Both the position numbers and the translations under genes were made by a program. Under the pieces are notes generated by a model, which made no database searches, was not told the origin of the DNA, and saw only the letters and a list, made by a program, of their open reading frames with translations. Of a DNA stretch of 37,463 bases, positions 24,368-33,567 are shown one piece after another (within the stretch, counting starts at the first letter, position 1; the number at the start of each line of letters is the position of its first letter). This stretch comes from Candidatus Fibrimonadaceae bacterium (GTDB lineage: Bacteria > Fibrobacterota > Fibrobacteria > Fibrobacterales > Fibrobacteraceae), in the NCBI GenBank assembly GCA_031281275.1, contig JAITFP010000039.1, forward strand, positions 1 through 37,463, read 5' to 3'.

Positions 24368-24457
24368 ATTGCAAAATATAGTAAATTTGCCACCAAATCT
24401 ATTTCGCCATTTTATTTGGGCACGTAGGGGGTAGCTGAAAATTCCAAAAATTCTGGT

Positions 24458-24967
24458 TCAGACAATAATAGAAAGAACACTCCGCTCTAAAACCTCAAAA
24501 TCAAAATCCCATTTATTCTTTTCATCTTTGAAATGAGTTTCACAGCTAACTCTGCGGAATTCTTTTTCAAATTCTGGCATAAAAGCGTTGCCTTCGAAGG
24601 TTCCGTGTACCCTTGTTATGTATAGTTTTTGGCAAAAAGGGAGGGCTTCTTTGTAAATTTCTGAGCCTCCTATAACAAAACATTCGTTTGTAGCGGTTTT
24701 TTCTGCGATTTCAAAAGCTGCTTTTAGCTCGTGAACTTTTATGCAGCCTTCTGGGATTTTGAAATCTTTATTTCGGGTTAGAATTATATTGGTTCGTTCC
24801 GGCAAGGCTCTGCCTATGCTTTCAAAGTTTTTGCGACCCATTATTATGGGGTGGTTAATAGTTGTTTTTTTGAAAAATTGCAAATCAGCAGGCAAATGCC
24901 AAGGCAGTTTATTGTCTTTTCCTATAACGCCATTATCGGCAACGGCTGCTATCAAAGAGATTAGCAC
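24458..24967 (-). CDS. folA: Dihydrofolate reductase
   Basis: 169 residues, the normal length. Typical features are LIAAVADNGVIGKDNKLPWHLPADL (substrate site with the Trp-His-Leu-Pro-Ala-Asp motif), IIMGRKNFESIG, NIILTRN and CFVIGGSEIYKEAL. It reduces dihydrofolate with NADPH. The start is GTG 24967, three bases after the stop of the outer-membrane protein gene, so it is probably co-transcribed with it. No ATG alternative is near. Confidence 0.95.
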   Translation of the reverse strand: MLISLIAAVADNGVIGKDNKLPWHLPADLQFFKKTTINHPIIMGRKNFESIGRALPERTNIILTRNKDFKIPEGCIKVHELKAAFEIAEKTATNECFVIGGSEIYKEALPFCQKLYITRVHGTFEGNAFMPEFEKEFRRVSCETHFKDEKNKWDFDFEVLERSVLSIIV

Positions 24968-24970
24968 AGG

Positions 24971-26071
24971 CTAAAACTTCACGGAAGAACTTATTCCAAA
25001 TCCAGGATTATCCCTTGCGTGCATCACTATTGAATAACCTATCCAAAACGATAAATCCACGCCTGCGGTTGGGTAAAGATAACCTGTGGGTGCAATTAAA
25101 AACCAACTGTCGGTATCTGGTTTGTGCCATTCAAAACCTAAGCCCATACTGAATTTCTTATTGAAAGAATATGAGGGTTCTATATAAATTAGCCTTTCGT
25201 CTGAGGTGTAAGTTTGGTCTATTGTAAGCGGTTTTGAGCTTTCTGTGGAATCGGAAAGCAATGCCCAATAGCAAGTGCTTGCTAAGTTAAAATTCTTGTA
25301 GTTGAAACTTGGTTCAAGAGTGAATGTGTTTATATAGCTTCCGCTACTTGGGTGCAAACCCCAAATACCGCGAATGGCATAATTCAAATCTGTGTAGCTG
25401 CGAGAATAATTGGCATCTGCACCAATGGTGTAATTGTGGGAACGACCGCCGCCCTTTATAAAGTCAACCATAGGAGCTATTGTGAATTTATTGTTCACCT
25501 GATTTATGCCCGGAACAGCAATAGCATAACTTGCGGCAATTCTGCCAGATTTATTGTTTGAATCTCCTGCGCCAATATAAACATATCCTTCTTTCCCAAA
25601 TCTAACACCAAGTCCCCTCATACCCTGAGTCTCTAGCACTGCTGCGTAGTAATCGGGATTGCGCCAGTAATAATAGTTGAAATCTCCAAAGGAATAGAAC
25701 ATATCTCCAAAAATAAATGTTAAATCCCTGCGCACCGTCCATTCCAAAGAAAATCCGTCAAATGAAAAGGGGCTAAAACGAAGATCCGAGCCTATGGGAG
25801 TAGCTTCTTCCCTATGGCGAATTCTCGAATACTGATAAGAACTATCCGAAAGTCTAAAATACTGGCTTTTAGATGCAGCTCCAACAACAGCACGCACGTT
25901 TTCGTCTAAATCTATGTTCATTTTTAATCGCAAATCCTGATTTGCGGCATTATTTACCTTAAAATTCTTTTCTAAATAGTTTCCATAGTCCACATCCAAA
26001 GTTCCTTCAAAAGAAACATCTGCGGCAAAAGCCGCGCAAGCAAGCAGTACAACAATGGGTAAAAAATACAT
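24971..26071 (-). CDS. Putative outer-membrane beta-barrel protein
   Basis: About 366 residues. A signal peptide (MYFLPIVVLLACAAFA-AD) is followed by alternating hydrophobic/polar strands rich in Tyr, Ser and Gly, ending with IVMHARDNPGFGISSSVKF, a typical barrel C-terminal Phe. No family recognised; it resembles a porin-like or DUF-type barrel. Start: ATG 26071 gives a clean signal peptide, and TTTTCTACATT ends 9 nt before it. A longer frame from ATG 26107 would overlap the upstream gene and add a non-signal extension. Confidence 0.72.
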   Translation of the reverse strand: MYFLPIVVLLACAAFAADVSFEGTLDVDYGNYLEKNFKVNNAANQDLRLKMNIDLDENVRAVVGAASKSQYFRLSDSSYQYSRIRHREEATPIGSDLRFSPFSFDGFSLEWTVRRDLTFIFGDMFYSFGDFNYYYWRNPDYYAAVLETQGMRGLGVRFGKEGYVYIGAGDSNNKSGRIAASYAIAVPGINQVNNKFTIAPMVDFIKGGGRSHNYTIGADANYSRSYTDLNYAIRGIWGLHPSSGSYINTFTLEPSFNYKNFNLASTCYWALLSDSTESSKPLTIDQTYTSDERLIYIEPSYSFNKKFSMGLGFEWHKPDTDSWFLIAPTGYLYPTAGVDLSFWIGYSIVMHARDNPGFGISSSVKF

Positions 26072-26093
26072 AGGAATGTAAATGTAGAAAATT

Positions 26094-26687
26094 TTACGCC
26101 CAAGCATTCAGGAAATTATATCCTTTGTATTCCGTGAGTAATTCCTTATAAGGATTGGAAGTTTTTGAGCCTGCTGGAATTTGCCCGTTTTCGGTTTCAT
26201 ATTCTTTTATGGTATTGTTGAAAATATCATAAAATTTAGCGGACCTAGTTAATTCGTCTGGCGTGAACTTCGTAAACCACGATCCGTTGGCATATACCAT
26301 CATATCTTGGTAGGAATTATTCTCATAAGCCGCTTTGCGGTCTGGCGAAACGATAGATAGGTATTTTGTCATTAGTTTCGCTTCTTCGTGCCTATAAGCC
26401 AATCTCCCTTCTCCTGCATTGCCAAGAGCTGCCCCCTTTTCAGCAACCTTCAAAGCCAACTCTTTAATAGCCTTCTCAAATTCTTCTTCCGACATAGCGG
26501 AGTCTTTGCTAGGAATGCTATAATCCCAATCCGGTTTAGGCGCCATAGCTTTATTAATAGCTGGCGAATTTGGCTCAACAAATTCGTTCATTATGTTGCT
26601 TTTATTACTGTATTTGTTGGTTTTTTGCCACAAATCGTCCATTAAAAGCAAAGCAGTACGGTCCATTGAATTATCGGATACTCTCAT
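26094..26687 (-). CDS. Hypothetical protein, 197 residues
   Basis: No family recognised. It is hydrophilic and helical, with no signal peptide or membrane helix. A Pro/Asp-rich part at about 38-62 is followed by a charged helix (SEEEFEKAIKELALKVAEKGAALG) and aromatic-rich C-terminal segments (YANGSWFTKFTPDELTRSAKFYDIF). ATG 26687 is preceded by TATACT with a 6-nt gap, pointing to a leaderless mRNA; ATG 26666 is an alternative. It lies upstream of the barrel protein and faces away from tRNA-Arg. Confidence 0.6.
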   Translation of the reverse strand: MRVSDNSMDRTALLLMDDLWQKTNKYSNKSNIMNEFVEPNSPAINKAMAPKPDWDYSIPSKDSAMSEEEFEKAIKELALKVAEKGAALGNAGEGRLAYRHEEAKLMTKYLSIVSPDRKAAYENNSYQDMMVYANGSWFTKFTPDELTRSAKFYDIFNNTIKEYETENGQIPAGSKTSNPYKELLTEYKGYNFLNAWA

Positions 26688-26770
26688 ATATATAGTATAC
26701 GCAAAATTCGTGCCAAGTTATGTGGGTATTTGGTACGATAGAGCAACGTTTAAACATTCACGCCATAATT

Positions 26771-26780
26771 TTTCTAGATT
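26771..26780 (+). promoter_or_regulatory. Promoter of the tRNA-Arg/downstream gene unit
   Basis: TTTCTAGATT (hexamer TAGATT 26775-26780) lies 16 nt before the tRNA 5' end. It has the same form as the elements before protein genes, here where no start codon follows, which supports the view that the element acts in transcription. Confidence 0.5.
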
Positions 26781-26796
26781 TGCACCTTACGCATTA

Positions 26797-26871
<75 letters not shown>

Positions 26872-26873
26872 TT

Positions 26874-27626
26874 ATGAAAGTTGTGTTTTTTGCAGCACTT
26901 ATCGCTTTGGCTTTGGCTGTGCTGGGGTTTGCAAAATCACCGGATTTACCGGAAATTAAAGAGGCTAGTGCTTTTGTGCCTCGCACCGAGGCAGCCAAAT
27001 GGATGTCGCTTGGCTATAACTCCGCTGCTGCCAGCTTGTTTTGGATAGGCGGCATAATAGCTTATAGCGAAACAATGTTTGATGGCAAAACATTTCAGTG
27101 GCTTTCTCACTTGGCAGATGCCTCCACTAGGTTAGATAGCTTGTTCAAAACGCCATATACATTCGTGAGCGCAATAACGGCAAATAACGAACAAGATACC
27201 ACAGATTACGTACTTTTGCGCCGTGGAGTGGAGGCTTTTCCTGACGATTGGCGGCTGGCTGTTAGCTCTGCTTTTAGATTTGCCAATGGTCCTAGCCAAA
27301 ATTACGCTTATGCGGCAAAAATAATGAAACCTTTTGAAAAAGATACAACCGCGCCGGAGCATATTCGCAGAATAGCCAGAACATTTGAGCTTAAAGCTAT
27401 GCCTATAGACCTAGCCTTAACCCAAATTATGGACGATTATTTGAACCCAGATTACAGAACATTTCAAAGAGGGTTAGCCATTAAAGCAGCCAGAGTACTT
27501 AACAACAATGCAGAAATAGACAAAATTGAATCTATTTTAAACGATATGGCAAAACAGAAAATTAGTTTGCAAAATGCTTTTGCTGCTCTTATGAGCATGA
27601 ATCTCACTCTTCCCAATAACCCGTAA
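26874..27626 (+). CDS. Membrane-anchored helical-repeat (TPR-like) protein
   Basis: About 250 residues. An N-terminal hydrophobic segment (VVFFAALIALALAVLGFA) acts as signal or anchor. The body has FVPRTEAAKWMSLGYNSAAASLFWIGGIIAY, then A-rich helical repeats (LRRGVEAFPDDWRLAVSSAFRFA). This matches a group of TPR-like proteins in delta-proteobacteria and relatives with the same LGY-x-x-x-A-x-x-L-W-I motif; function unknown. ATG 26874 starts 2 nt after the tRNA, so the mRNA made by tRNA 3' processing would be leaderless. A GTG at 26865 would lie inside the tRNA. The 3' end overlaps the convergent gene by 23 bp. Confidence 0.72.
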   Translation: MKVVFFAALIALALAVLGFAKSPDLPEIKEASAFVPRTEAAKWMSLGYNSAAASLFWIGGIIAYSETMFDGKTFQWLSHLADASTRLDSLFKTPYTFVSAITANNEQDTTDYVLLRRGVEAFPDDWRLAVSSAFRFANGPSQNYAYAAKIMKPFEKDTTAPEHIRRIARTFELKAMPIDLALTQIMDDYLNPDYRTFQRGLAIKAARVLNNNAEIDKIESILNDMAKQKISLQNAFAALMSMNLTLPNNP

Positions 27627-28338
27627 CCTGAAGCTCTGGTGTTGCATTTGGAAAATTTTCGCAAATAAAAGAAACAATTTTACGAATGCTTTTAAGAGAG
27701 TTTTTTGGTTTCTCCAACTCCACAACAGATAAACTTACCTTCACAGCCGGAGTGTTTCCGCCTTCTTTAAGGTTTTCAAAATCGCTCACATCCAATTTCA
27801 CATCTTTGAATTCCGCCTTGAATTCCTTTTGCAGCTCTGGTTTTAGTTTTAGCTTCAAGTTTTTTTTGTCTGGGTTCCACACATAAAATGTCCATTTTTT
27901 TTGTTTACCATTTTTGTAAAATCCGAGATCCAAATATCTTTCGCTAAACACAATGGGATTTTCAACCTTGCCCTTGACTGTTGCTATATAAGGAGCGCCG
28001 CTTGTATCGACCAATATTATATTGTGCACAAAATCGCCTTCCATATATGCCGTGTTCAATGTGAAATTGATTTTAAAATTTTGCCCCGGACTTATTTTTT
28101 GTGGATATATAAAATTTTCGCCGCCCGTCATTTGGTCAAAAACGCTTTCAAGCTCTATCAACTGCGAAGAGGTGTTTTTACCCTTTATTTCAACATCCTT
28201 TTTTATGCCCTGTTGCAAAACACCCAAATCCACGGGTTCAAATGCAAATGGATTAGCTACTTTCCCAGCATTTGGCATAGCAAAAGCGGAAGAAACAAAA
28301 AGAAGCAGAAGAGAAAAAAATTGCCTAAACATAATCAT
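27604..28338 (-). CDS. DUF1573-like secreted protein
   Basis: About 244 residues. A signal peptide (FFSLLLLFVSSAFA) is followed by two immunoglobulin-like beta domains: VDLGVLQQGIKKDVEIKGKNTSSQ and DLGFYKNGKQKKWTFYVWNPDKKN, the pattern of DUF1573/ASH-like repeats (D-x-G-x-x-x-x-G, then N-x-x). Likely periplasmic. ATG 28338 overlaps the stop of the small membrane protein as TAATG; ATG 28332 is also possible. The last gene of a three-gene unit with the purine permease. Confidence 0.7.
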   Translation of the reverse strand: MIMFRQFFSLLLLFVSSAFAMPNAGKVANPFAFEPVDLGVLQQGIKKDVEIKGKNTSSQLIELESVFDQMTGGENFIYPQKISPGQNFKINFTLNTAYMEGDFVHNIILVDTSGAPYIATVKGKVENPIVFSERYLDLGFYKNGKQKKWTFYVWNPDKKNLKLKLKPELQKEFKAEFKDVKLDVSDFENLKEGGNTPAVKVSLSVVELEKPKNSLKSIRKIVSFICENFPNATPELQVTGYWEE

Positions 28339-28538
28339 TAAAAATTGTTTACTGTGAGACAAACAAAAAATGTAAGCAAATAACTATACCATATAATGGT
28401 AAATGGATAATTCAAAAACCTTTTCAAGGCTGATTTTTCAGTCCTGTTTTTGATGTCTATTACTTTCAGATTTTTCAGAAAATACCAGCCGCTCAAAAAA
28501 AAGCCTGCAAGGGAAATTAAAATTAGCAAAAAAATCAT
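28338..28538 (-). CDS. Small membrane protein, 66 residues
   Basis: Two predicted membrane helices (about 2-20 and 45-63) joined by a basic loop (DIKNRTEKSALKRF). No family recognised. A strong Shine-Dalgarno (GAGGAGG) precedes ATG 28538. It lies 9 nt after the purine permease gene and overlaps the DUF1573-like gene, so it is part of the same operon. Confidence 0.65.
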   Translation of the reverse strand: MIFLLILISLAGFFLSGWYFLKNLKVIDIKNRTEKSALKRFLNYPFTIIWYSYLLTFFVCLTVNNF

Positions 28539-28547
28539 ACATCCTCC

Positions 28548-29855
28548 TCAAGTTGGCAAAATAACATAACGCGCTGCAAAAAACGCTGCTATGAAATAGG
28601 TTCCAATATTTATTTTTTTCAAATTCCTAGAAATGCTATTTATTAAAACATAACTCAAAACGCCAAAAGAAATTCCCTCTACAATGGAATGTGAAAATGG
28701 CATAACAATCATTGTGATGAATGCGGGAACAGATTCTGAATAGTCTTTAAAATCCATGTTTTTAAAGGATTGACTCATAAACATATTGTAGCCTGCAAAT
28801 ATAAGCATAGCAGACACAGCAGCAGACGGAACGGCGCGAAGCATAGGGAAACTGAATAAAGCTATAACAAAGCAAAGAGCTGTAACTATGCTTGTGATGC
28901 CGGTTCTGCCTCCAACGGAAACGCCGGTTGAGCTTTCTATATAGGTTGTGGTTGTGTTTGTTCCAGCTATTGCTCCAAACACAGTTGCAAGACTATCTGC
29001 CACAAAGGCTTTTTTAATATTTTTTGGAGAGCCATTTTTATCAACCATGCCTTCAGTAGCATTTGAAACTCCGAGCAAAGTTCCCATTGTGTCAAAAATA
29101 TCAACGCTTAACAACAAAAGAACTAAGCAAATAAAATCGTAAGACAATATTTCTGAAAAATCAAACTTAAACAGAGTGCCAGAAACAGAGGGCGGCAAAG
29201 AAAAGAAAGAATCTATTTGCGTTAATCCAAAAGACAAACTGATAATTGTAATCAATATAATTCCAACGACCATTCCAGCATAAATCTTTTTTACGTAAAA
29301 AACTCCAATCACCAAAATGCCAAGGCAAGCAAGCAATACACTAGGATCTGTTATGTTGCCAAATCTTATGCTGTTTTCGTGCATTTCAATAATCCTAGCT
29401 TGCTGCAATCCTATGGAAGCGATAAAAAGACCAATGCCAGGACAAAATGCCACTTGCAAACTTTTTGGAATTAAATTAACCACGAGTCTTCTCAAATCAA
29501 AAATAGAAAGCATAAAGAAAATAATGCCTTCCACAAAAACAGCTCCCAAAGCAAAACTCCAGCTATGCCCCAGAGTTAGGCATATAGTATATGCAAAAAA
29601 GGTATTCAACCCCATGCCGGGTGCAAGTGCAAAGGGTAGCTTTGCATATATACCCATAACAAGAGTTCCAAAAATGGCAGCCAATGCAGTTGCGGTGAAT
29701 TGAGCCGATTTATCCATGCCAGCTTCGGCTAAAATAGTTGGGTTAACAAATAGAATATAAGACATCGCAAAAAAAGTGGTGATTCCAGCCACCAATTCTT
29801 TATATATGGTAGAACCATTTTTGGCTATTCCAAAATAATTTTCCAAAAAGTTCAT
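28548..29855 (-). CDS. NCS2-family purine permease (AzgA/GhxP-like)
   Basis: 435 residues with about 12-14 membrane helices. Family marks: GITTFFAMSYILFVNP, APGMGLNTFFAYT, and TNTTTTYIESSTGVSVGGRTG, the substrate-binding region of hypoxanthine/guanine/adenine permeases. It imports purine bases with protons. The start has no Shine-Dalgarno; a TATATT hexamer ends 8 nt before ATG. Confidence 0.92.
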   Translation of the reverse strand: MNFLENYFGIAKNGSTIYKELVAGITTFFAMSYILFVNPTILAEAGMDKSAQFTATALAAIFGTLVMGIYAKLPFALAPGMGLNTFFAYTICLTLGHSWSFALGAVFVEGIIFFMLSIFDLRRLVVNLIPKSLQVAFCPGIGLFIASIGLQQARIIEMHENSIRFGNITDPSVLLACLGILVIGVFYVKKIYAGMVVGIILITIISLSFGLTQIDSFFSLPPSVSGTLFKFDFSEILSYDFICLVLLLLSVDIFDTMGTLLGVSNATEGMVDKNGSPKNIKKAFVADSLATVFGAIAGTNTTTTYIESSTGVSVGGRTGITSIVTALCFVIALFSFPMLRAVPSAAVSAMLIFAGYNMFMSQSFKNMDFKDYSESVPAFITMIVMPFSHSIVEGISFGVLSYVLINSISRNLKKINIGTYFIAAFFAARYVILPT

Positions 29856-29862
29856 TTGGGTG

Positions 29863-29876
29863 TAATATAGTAAATT
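29863..29876 (-). promoter_or_regulatory. -10 element of the purine permease operon
   Basis: On the minus strand AATTTACTATATTA (hexamer 29869-29864) lies 8 nt before ATG 29855. With a start site about 7 nt after the hexamer, the leader would be 0-2 nt. Confidence 0.6.
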
Positions 29877-29886
29877 GTCTTAAAAA

Positions 29887-32800
29887 TCACTCCCCTTTGC
29901 TAACCAACAAATAAGCAGCAGGAACAATCAACAAACTGAACACCATAGAAACCAATATACCACCTATAACCGCAACACCCATAGGAACTCTGGATTCCGC
30001 ACCCGCGCCAAGCGCGAGCGCTATGGGCATAAATCCGCAAACAGTTGCGAGAGAAGTCATTAAAATTGGGCGAAGCCTCGCGCCCGCTGCATCTGCAACC
30101 GCTTCTTTTAGCGACAAGCCAACGGCGTGACGTTGATTTGCAAATTCAACAATTAAAATTCCATTTTTGGTCACAAGACCAACAAGCATAACAAGACCTA
30201 TCTGACTGAAAATGTTTATGGTATGCCCACCGATGAAAAGTGCAACGAGAGCGCCAAAAAGAGCGAGCGGCACGGTTAGCATAATGGTAAAGGGATGGCG
30301 GAAACTCTCAAACTGGGCGGCTAAAAGCATATATACAATCAATAGAGCAAGACCAAAAACCATTGCCAAGCTGCCGCTTGCCTCCATAAAATCACGTGAG
30401 GTTCCTGCAAGTTCTGTTTTGAAATTATCGCCCAATTCTTTTTTTATTATGCCGTGCATCTCTGTAATAGCATCGCCAAGGGCAATGCCCTCTGCGGGAC
30501 TTGCAGAAATAGTCGCAGAAACATAGCGATTGTATCTGTAAATTTGCGGAGGAACGGCTTGCTCTTTTAGCGTTACCATTTGGTCTAGGGAAACTAAATT
30601 ATCGGTTGAATTTTTTATGTAAAGAGCTTGGAGGCTGGCGGGTTCATTTTTGTTGCGCGCATCTATTTCGCCTATAATTTGATATTGCTTGCCGTCTTTT
30701 AAAAAATATCCATAGCGAAGACCGCTATATGCAAGCTGCAATGCTTGGGCAACTTCTTTTGGAGCAACGCCAGAGGCTCGCAAAAAATCCCTGTCCATTT
30801 CCACATTCAATTGCGGTTTTGTGAATTTCAAATTCACATCTGACATAGTCAGCAAACGGCTGCTTCCAATTTTATCCATTAAATCTGGCAGGCGTTTTTT
30901 TAGGGAATCGAGTTCGCTTGTTTGCACCACAACTTGCACGGGAAGTCCGCCTCTTGCGCCAACCCTTATGGTTTGCTCTTGCTGAATGGAAACGCGAACC
31001 CCCTCTACCTTTGAGAGTATTTTGCGCAAATCATTTGCTATTTGTTGTTGCGAGCGTTTGCGCTTTATAGGCTGAACCAGCATAATTTGAACATTGCCGT
31101 TATTTGCCGCACCCGCAAAGCCAGGTGATGTTTGAACCAAAATTCTATCTATCTCTGGAACGTTTTCTCTTATCAACTGTTCTATGAGTTTCATTTTATC
31201 ATTCATATAAGAAAATGGTGCACCTTCATGAGCGGTGATTTGCACCGTTACTCTTGAACGGTCTTCTAATGGAGCGAGTTCGCTTGGCATTTTTGTAAAT
31301 GCTAAAACGGCAATTCCTCCGCATATTAAAATCACGGGAATGGAAAATATTGGATGGCTCAGAGCTTTGTTTAGAAATTTTGAATAATTGGAAGAAAGTG
31401 AATTGAAAAAAGGTTCTGTTGCTGTATAAAAGCGGTTATGTTTGCCGTGCTTTAATATTCTGCTGGAGAGCATACTGCCAAGGGTTATGGCAACAAAAGC
31501 CGATATTAAAACCGAACCGCCTATCACTATCGCAAATTCCCTGAACAGGCGACCCGTGAAACCCTGCATAAAAAGCAAAGGAGTGAACACAGCGCATAGC
31601 ACAAGAGTGGTTGAAATCACAGCGGAGAAAATTTCGTTAACGCCTTTGTCTGCGGCTTCTTTTGGCTCCAAGCCTTTTTCAATTTTTGCATAAATATTTT
31701 CCAAAACAACAATGGCATCGTCCACAACAATTCCAATGGCGAGCACCACTCCCAAAAGCGTTAATATGTTTATGGAAAAATCCAAAATCCAGATTATAAA
31801 AAACACGCCTATCAAAGATATAGGCACGGTTATCATAGGGATAAAGGTTGTTCTAAAATCTCTCAAGAACAAAAATATCACGGCAACAACAAGCAAAAAG
31901 GCTATTACTATGGTTTCTTCCACTTCGTTCAAAGCCATGCGTACAAAGTGGGTGTTGTCAAAAGTGATTTGGATAACAACACCTTCTGGCATATCTTTTT
32001 TTATTTCATCTACTCTTTTCAAAACCTCGTCTGCAATTTTTATTTGGTCTGCGCCTGGCTGGGCAACAACAGGTAAAGATATCATCGGCCTGCCATTCAT
32101 TCTAAGGGTGTTTTTTTCATTTTCGGCAGCGAGAACAACATCTGCCACATCCCCAAGGCGAACATATCTGTTTGCATTGTTAGATAAAATCACATTTCTA
32201 AAATCGTCTTCGCTAACGAGCTTTGAACTTGAACGTAGCGTCACTATTGCCGCACTGCCTTCCAATTGCCCTGCCGGAAGTTCCGCATTTTCTCGGTCTA
32301 GCGCGCTTCTTATAATATTTAATGTTAAGCCATATCCTGCCATCTTCACAGGGTCTATGTATATTCGCATCGCATATTTTTTCGCTCCCCACATTCCTAT
32401 TTCCGCAACTCCTTCCACGGTTTGGAGCCTCTCCTGCACTCTCTCGCCCAAATCTGTTAATTCCAAAAGGCTCATATTGTTGCTGCCTAGGGAAAGCACA
32501 AGTATGGCTGTGGCATTTGCATCTGCTTTGGAGACAACGGAGGCATCTGCTTCTTCGGGGAGCAATCTTTGCGCTCTGGAAACCTTGTCACGAACATCGT
32601 TTGCGGCACGTTCCAAATTTGCACCCAAATAAAATTCAACGGTTATGTTGGATTGCTCGTCTCTAGAGGTAGAGGTTATAGCTCTAATTCCGTCTATACC
32701 ATTTATTGCAGATTCAAGAGGTTCGGTTATTTGGTTTGCGATTATTTCTGCGTTTGCACCTGTGTAGGTTGTACGCACATTTATTATTGGAGGATCTATT

Positions 32801-32916
32801 GCGGGGTACTCCCTAACACCCACCTGCTTAAGCCCGATCAAACCGAACAGCACAATAAACGCAGATAGTACCAGAGTTAAAACCGGTCTCCTAACGCTAG
32901 TGGATGCTATGCTCAA
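29887..32916 (-). CDS. RND efflux transporter, HAE1 (AcrB/MexB-like)
   Basis: 1009 residues, slightly shorter than AcrB. Proton-relay residues are in place: GIVVDDAIVVLENI (Asp-Asp pair), GLVTKNGILIVEFANQ (Lys) and RLRPILMT (Arg). It exports drugs, detergents or lipids as a trimer. Neither a membrane-fusion protein nor a TolC-like channel gene is in the window, so partners are encoded elsewhere. The start is TTG 32916, four bases after the RNase H stop, with GGGGAA of the rnhA end serving as ribosome site. Confidence 0.94.
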   Translation of the reverse strand: MSIASTSVRRPVLTLVLSAFIVLFGLIGLKQVGVREYPAIDPPIINVRTTYTGANAEIIANQITEPLESAINGIDGIRAITSTSRDEQSNITVEFYLGANLERAANDVRDKVSRAQRLLPEEADASVVSKADANATAILVLSLGSNNMSLLELTDLGERVQERLQTVEGVAEIGMWGAKKYAMRIYIDPVKMAGYGLTLNIIRSALDRENAELPAGQLEGSAAIVTLRSSSKLVSEDDFRNVILSNNANRYVRLGDVADVVLAAENEKNTLRMNGRPMISLPVVAQPGADQIKIADEVLKRVDEIKKDMPEGVVIQITFDNTHFVRMALNEVEETIVIAFLLVVAVIFLFLRDFRTTFIPMITVPISLIGVFFIIWILDFSINILTLLGVVLAIGIVVDDAIVVLENIYAKIEKGLEPKEAADKGVNEIFSAVISTTLVLCAVFTPLLFMQGFTGRLFREFAIVIGGSVLISAFVAITLGSMLSSRILKHGKHNRFYTATEPFFNSLSSNYSKFLNKALSHPIFSIPVILICGGIAVLAFTKMPSELAPLEDRSRVTVQITAHEGAPFSYMNDKMKLIEQLIRENVPEIDRILVQTSPGFAGAANNGNVQIMLVQPIKRKRSQQQIANDLRKILSKVEGVRVSIQQEQTIRVGARGGLPVQVVVQTSELDSLKKRLPDLMDKIGSSRLLTMSDVNLKFTKPQLNVEMDRDFLRASGVAPKEVAQALQLAYSGLRYGYFLKDGKQYQIIGEIDARNKNEPASLQALYIKNSTDNLVSLDQMVTLKEQAVPPQIYRYNRYVSATISASPAEGIALGDAITEMHGIIKKELGDNFKTELAGTSRDFMEASGSLAMVFGLALLIVYMLLAAQFESFRHPFTIMLTVPLALFGALVALFIGGHTINIFSQIGLVMLVGLVTKNGILIVEFANQRHAVGLSLKEAVADAAGARLRPILMTSLATVCGFMPIALALGAGAESRVPMGVAVIGGILVSMVFSLLIVPAAYLLVSKGE

Positions 32917-32919
32917 AGG

Positions 32920-33489
32920 TTATTTCCCCGTCAGAGCTTCCTTTGCCAGCTTGTCTGCCTTATCGTTCCATTCATCATTGCTGTGACCTGTCACTTTTTT
33001 GAATTTTGCCCAAATTTTTATATCGGCAATTCGGTTCACGTAAATTTGAGAAACCGTGCTGTTGGCTTTCCACTGACCTGTTGCCCAGTAAGCAATGCCT
33101 TCGTAATCGTGGCAAATTGTGCCTTTTCGCTTCTTTTTTGCTAAGAATTCCATAGCCTTCCACGCAGCATAGAGTTCGCCATCTATGTTCCTGCTAAAAG
33201 CTGGCTTAGGAGTAGTTCCAGAATCTTTGGCAATCTCAACCCCATCATCCACGGCAACCCAAGACCATCCGGCATACTCGCTATGTGGCATAAAAGAGCC
33301 GTCCACATAAATATAAAGCCCTTTCAGCTTCTGCTTTTTGCCGCTAATCCAAGCTTCTGCATCGTCCATTGTTGCAAAAGACTTGTATTTAACGCCCGTT
33401 TGTCCACTCACAAGTGCTTCGCAATCTGGCCAGTTATTGCCCAGCCAGTGCGTTCCATCTGCAAATTTTGCTGCATAAATTTTTGGCAT
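32920..33489 (-). CDS. rnhA: Ribonuclease HI with N-terminal viroplasmin-like domain
   Basis: 189 residues. Residues 1-~50 (KIYAAKFADGTHWLG...FATMDDAEAWISG) are the hybrid-binding domain related to caulimovirus viroplasmin. The RNase H fold follows: YVDGSF (Asp), DGELYAAWKAM (Glu), CHDYEGIAYW (Asp), and VTGHSNDEWNDKADKLA (His and Asp). It removes RNA in RNA-DNA hybrids. ATG 33489 is preferred over longer upstream frames because the domain starts there and TATATT ends 9 nt before it. Confidence 0.93.
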   Translation of the reverse strand: MPKIYAAKFADGTHWLGNNWPDCEALVSGQTGVKYKSFATMDDAEAWISGKKQKLKGLYIYVDGSFMPHSEYAGWSWVAVDDGVEIAKDSGTTPKPAFSRNIDGELYAAWKAMEFLAKKKRKGTICHDYEGIAYWATGQWKANSTVSQIYVNRIADIKIWAKFKKVTGHSNDEWNDKADKLAKEALTGK

Positions 33490-33567
33490 AATACCTTTAA
33501 TATAGTAAATTTTAAAAGCCCCCCCACCCCCAGTATAATTTCTATTTTCAACATAGGAGACTTCGCA
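33490..33567. promoter_or_regulatory. Divergent promoter region with a C7AC5 tract
   Basis: On the minus strand TTTACTATATT (hexamer 33504-33499) serves rnhA. On the plus strand TATAAT (33534-33539) is about 29 nt before GTG 33568 with the ribosome site AGGAGA between. A pyrimidine run, seven C, one A and five C (33519-33531), separates the two. Confidence 0.55.

Larger units (their letters stand above)
23795..24457. other. 663-bp gene-poor interval with palindromes and a broken small gene
   Basis: No intact convincing gene is seen. From left to right it has the promoter-like TATAAT of the pseudogene (23805-23810, minus), a ~190-bp unit bounded by inverted repeats (23858-24050), a GGGCAACC hairpin (24106-24126), and a frameshifted small gene (24205-24367). 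The base composition of the palindromes is GC-rich compared with the surroundings. Confidence 0.6.

Noticed and set aside
33283-33567. Extension of the secreted protein gene upstream of GTG 33568
   Set aside because: The extension is antisense to rnhA, lacks protein-like composition and would bury the signal peptide.
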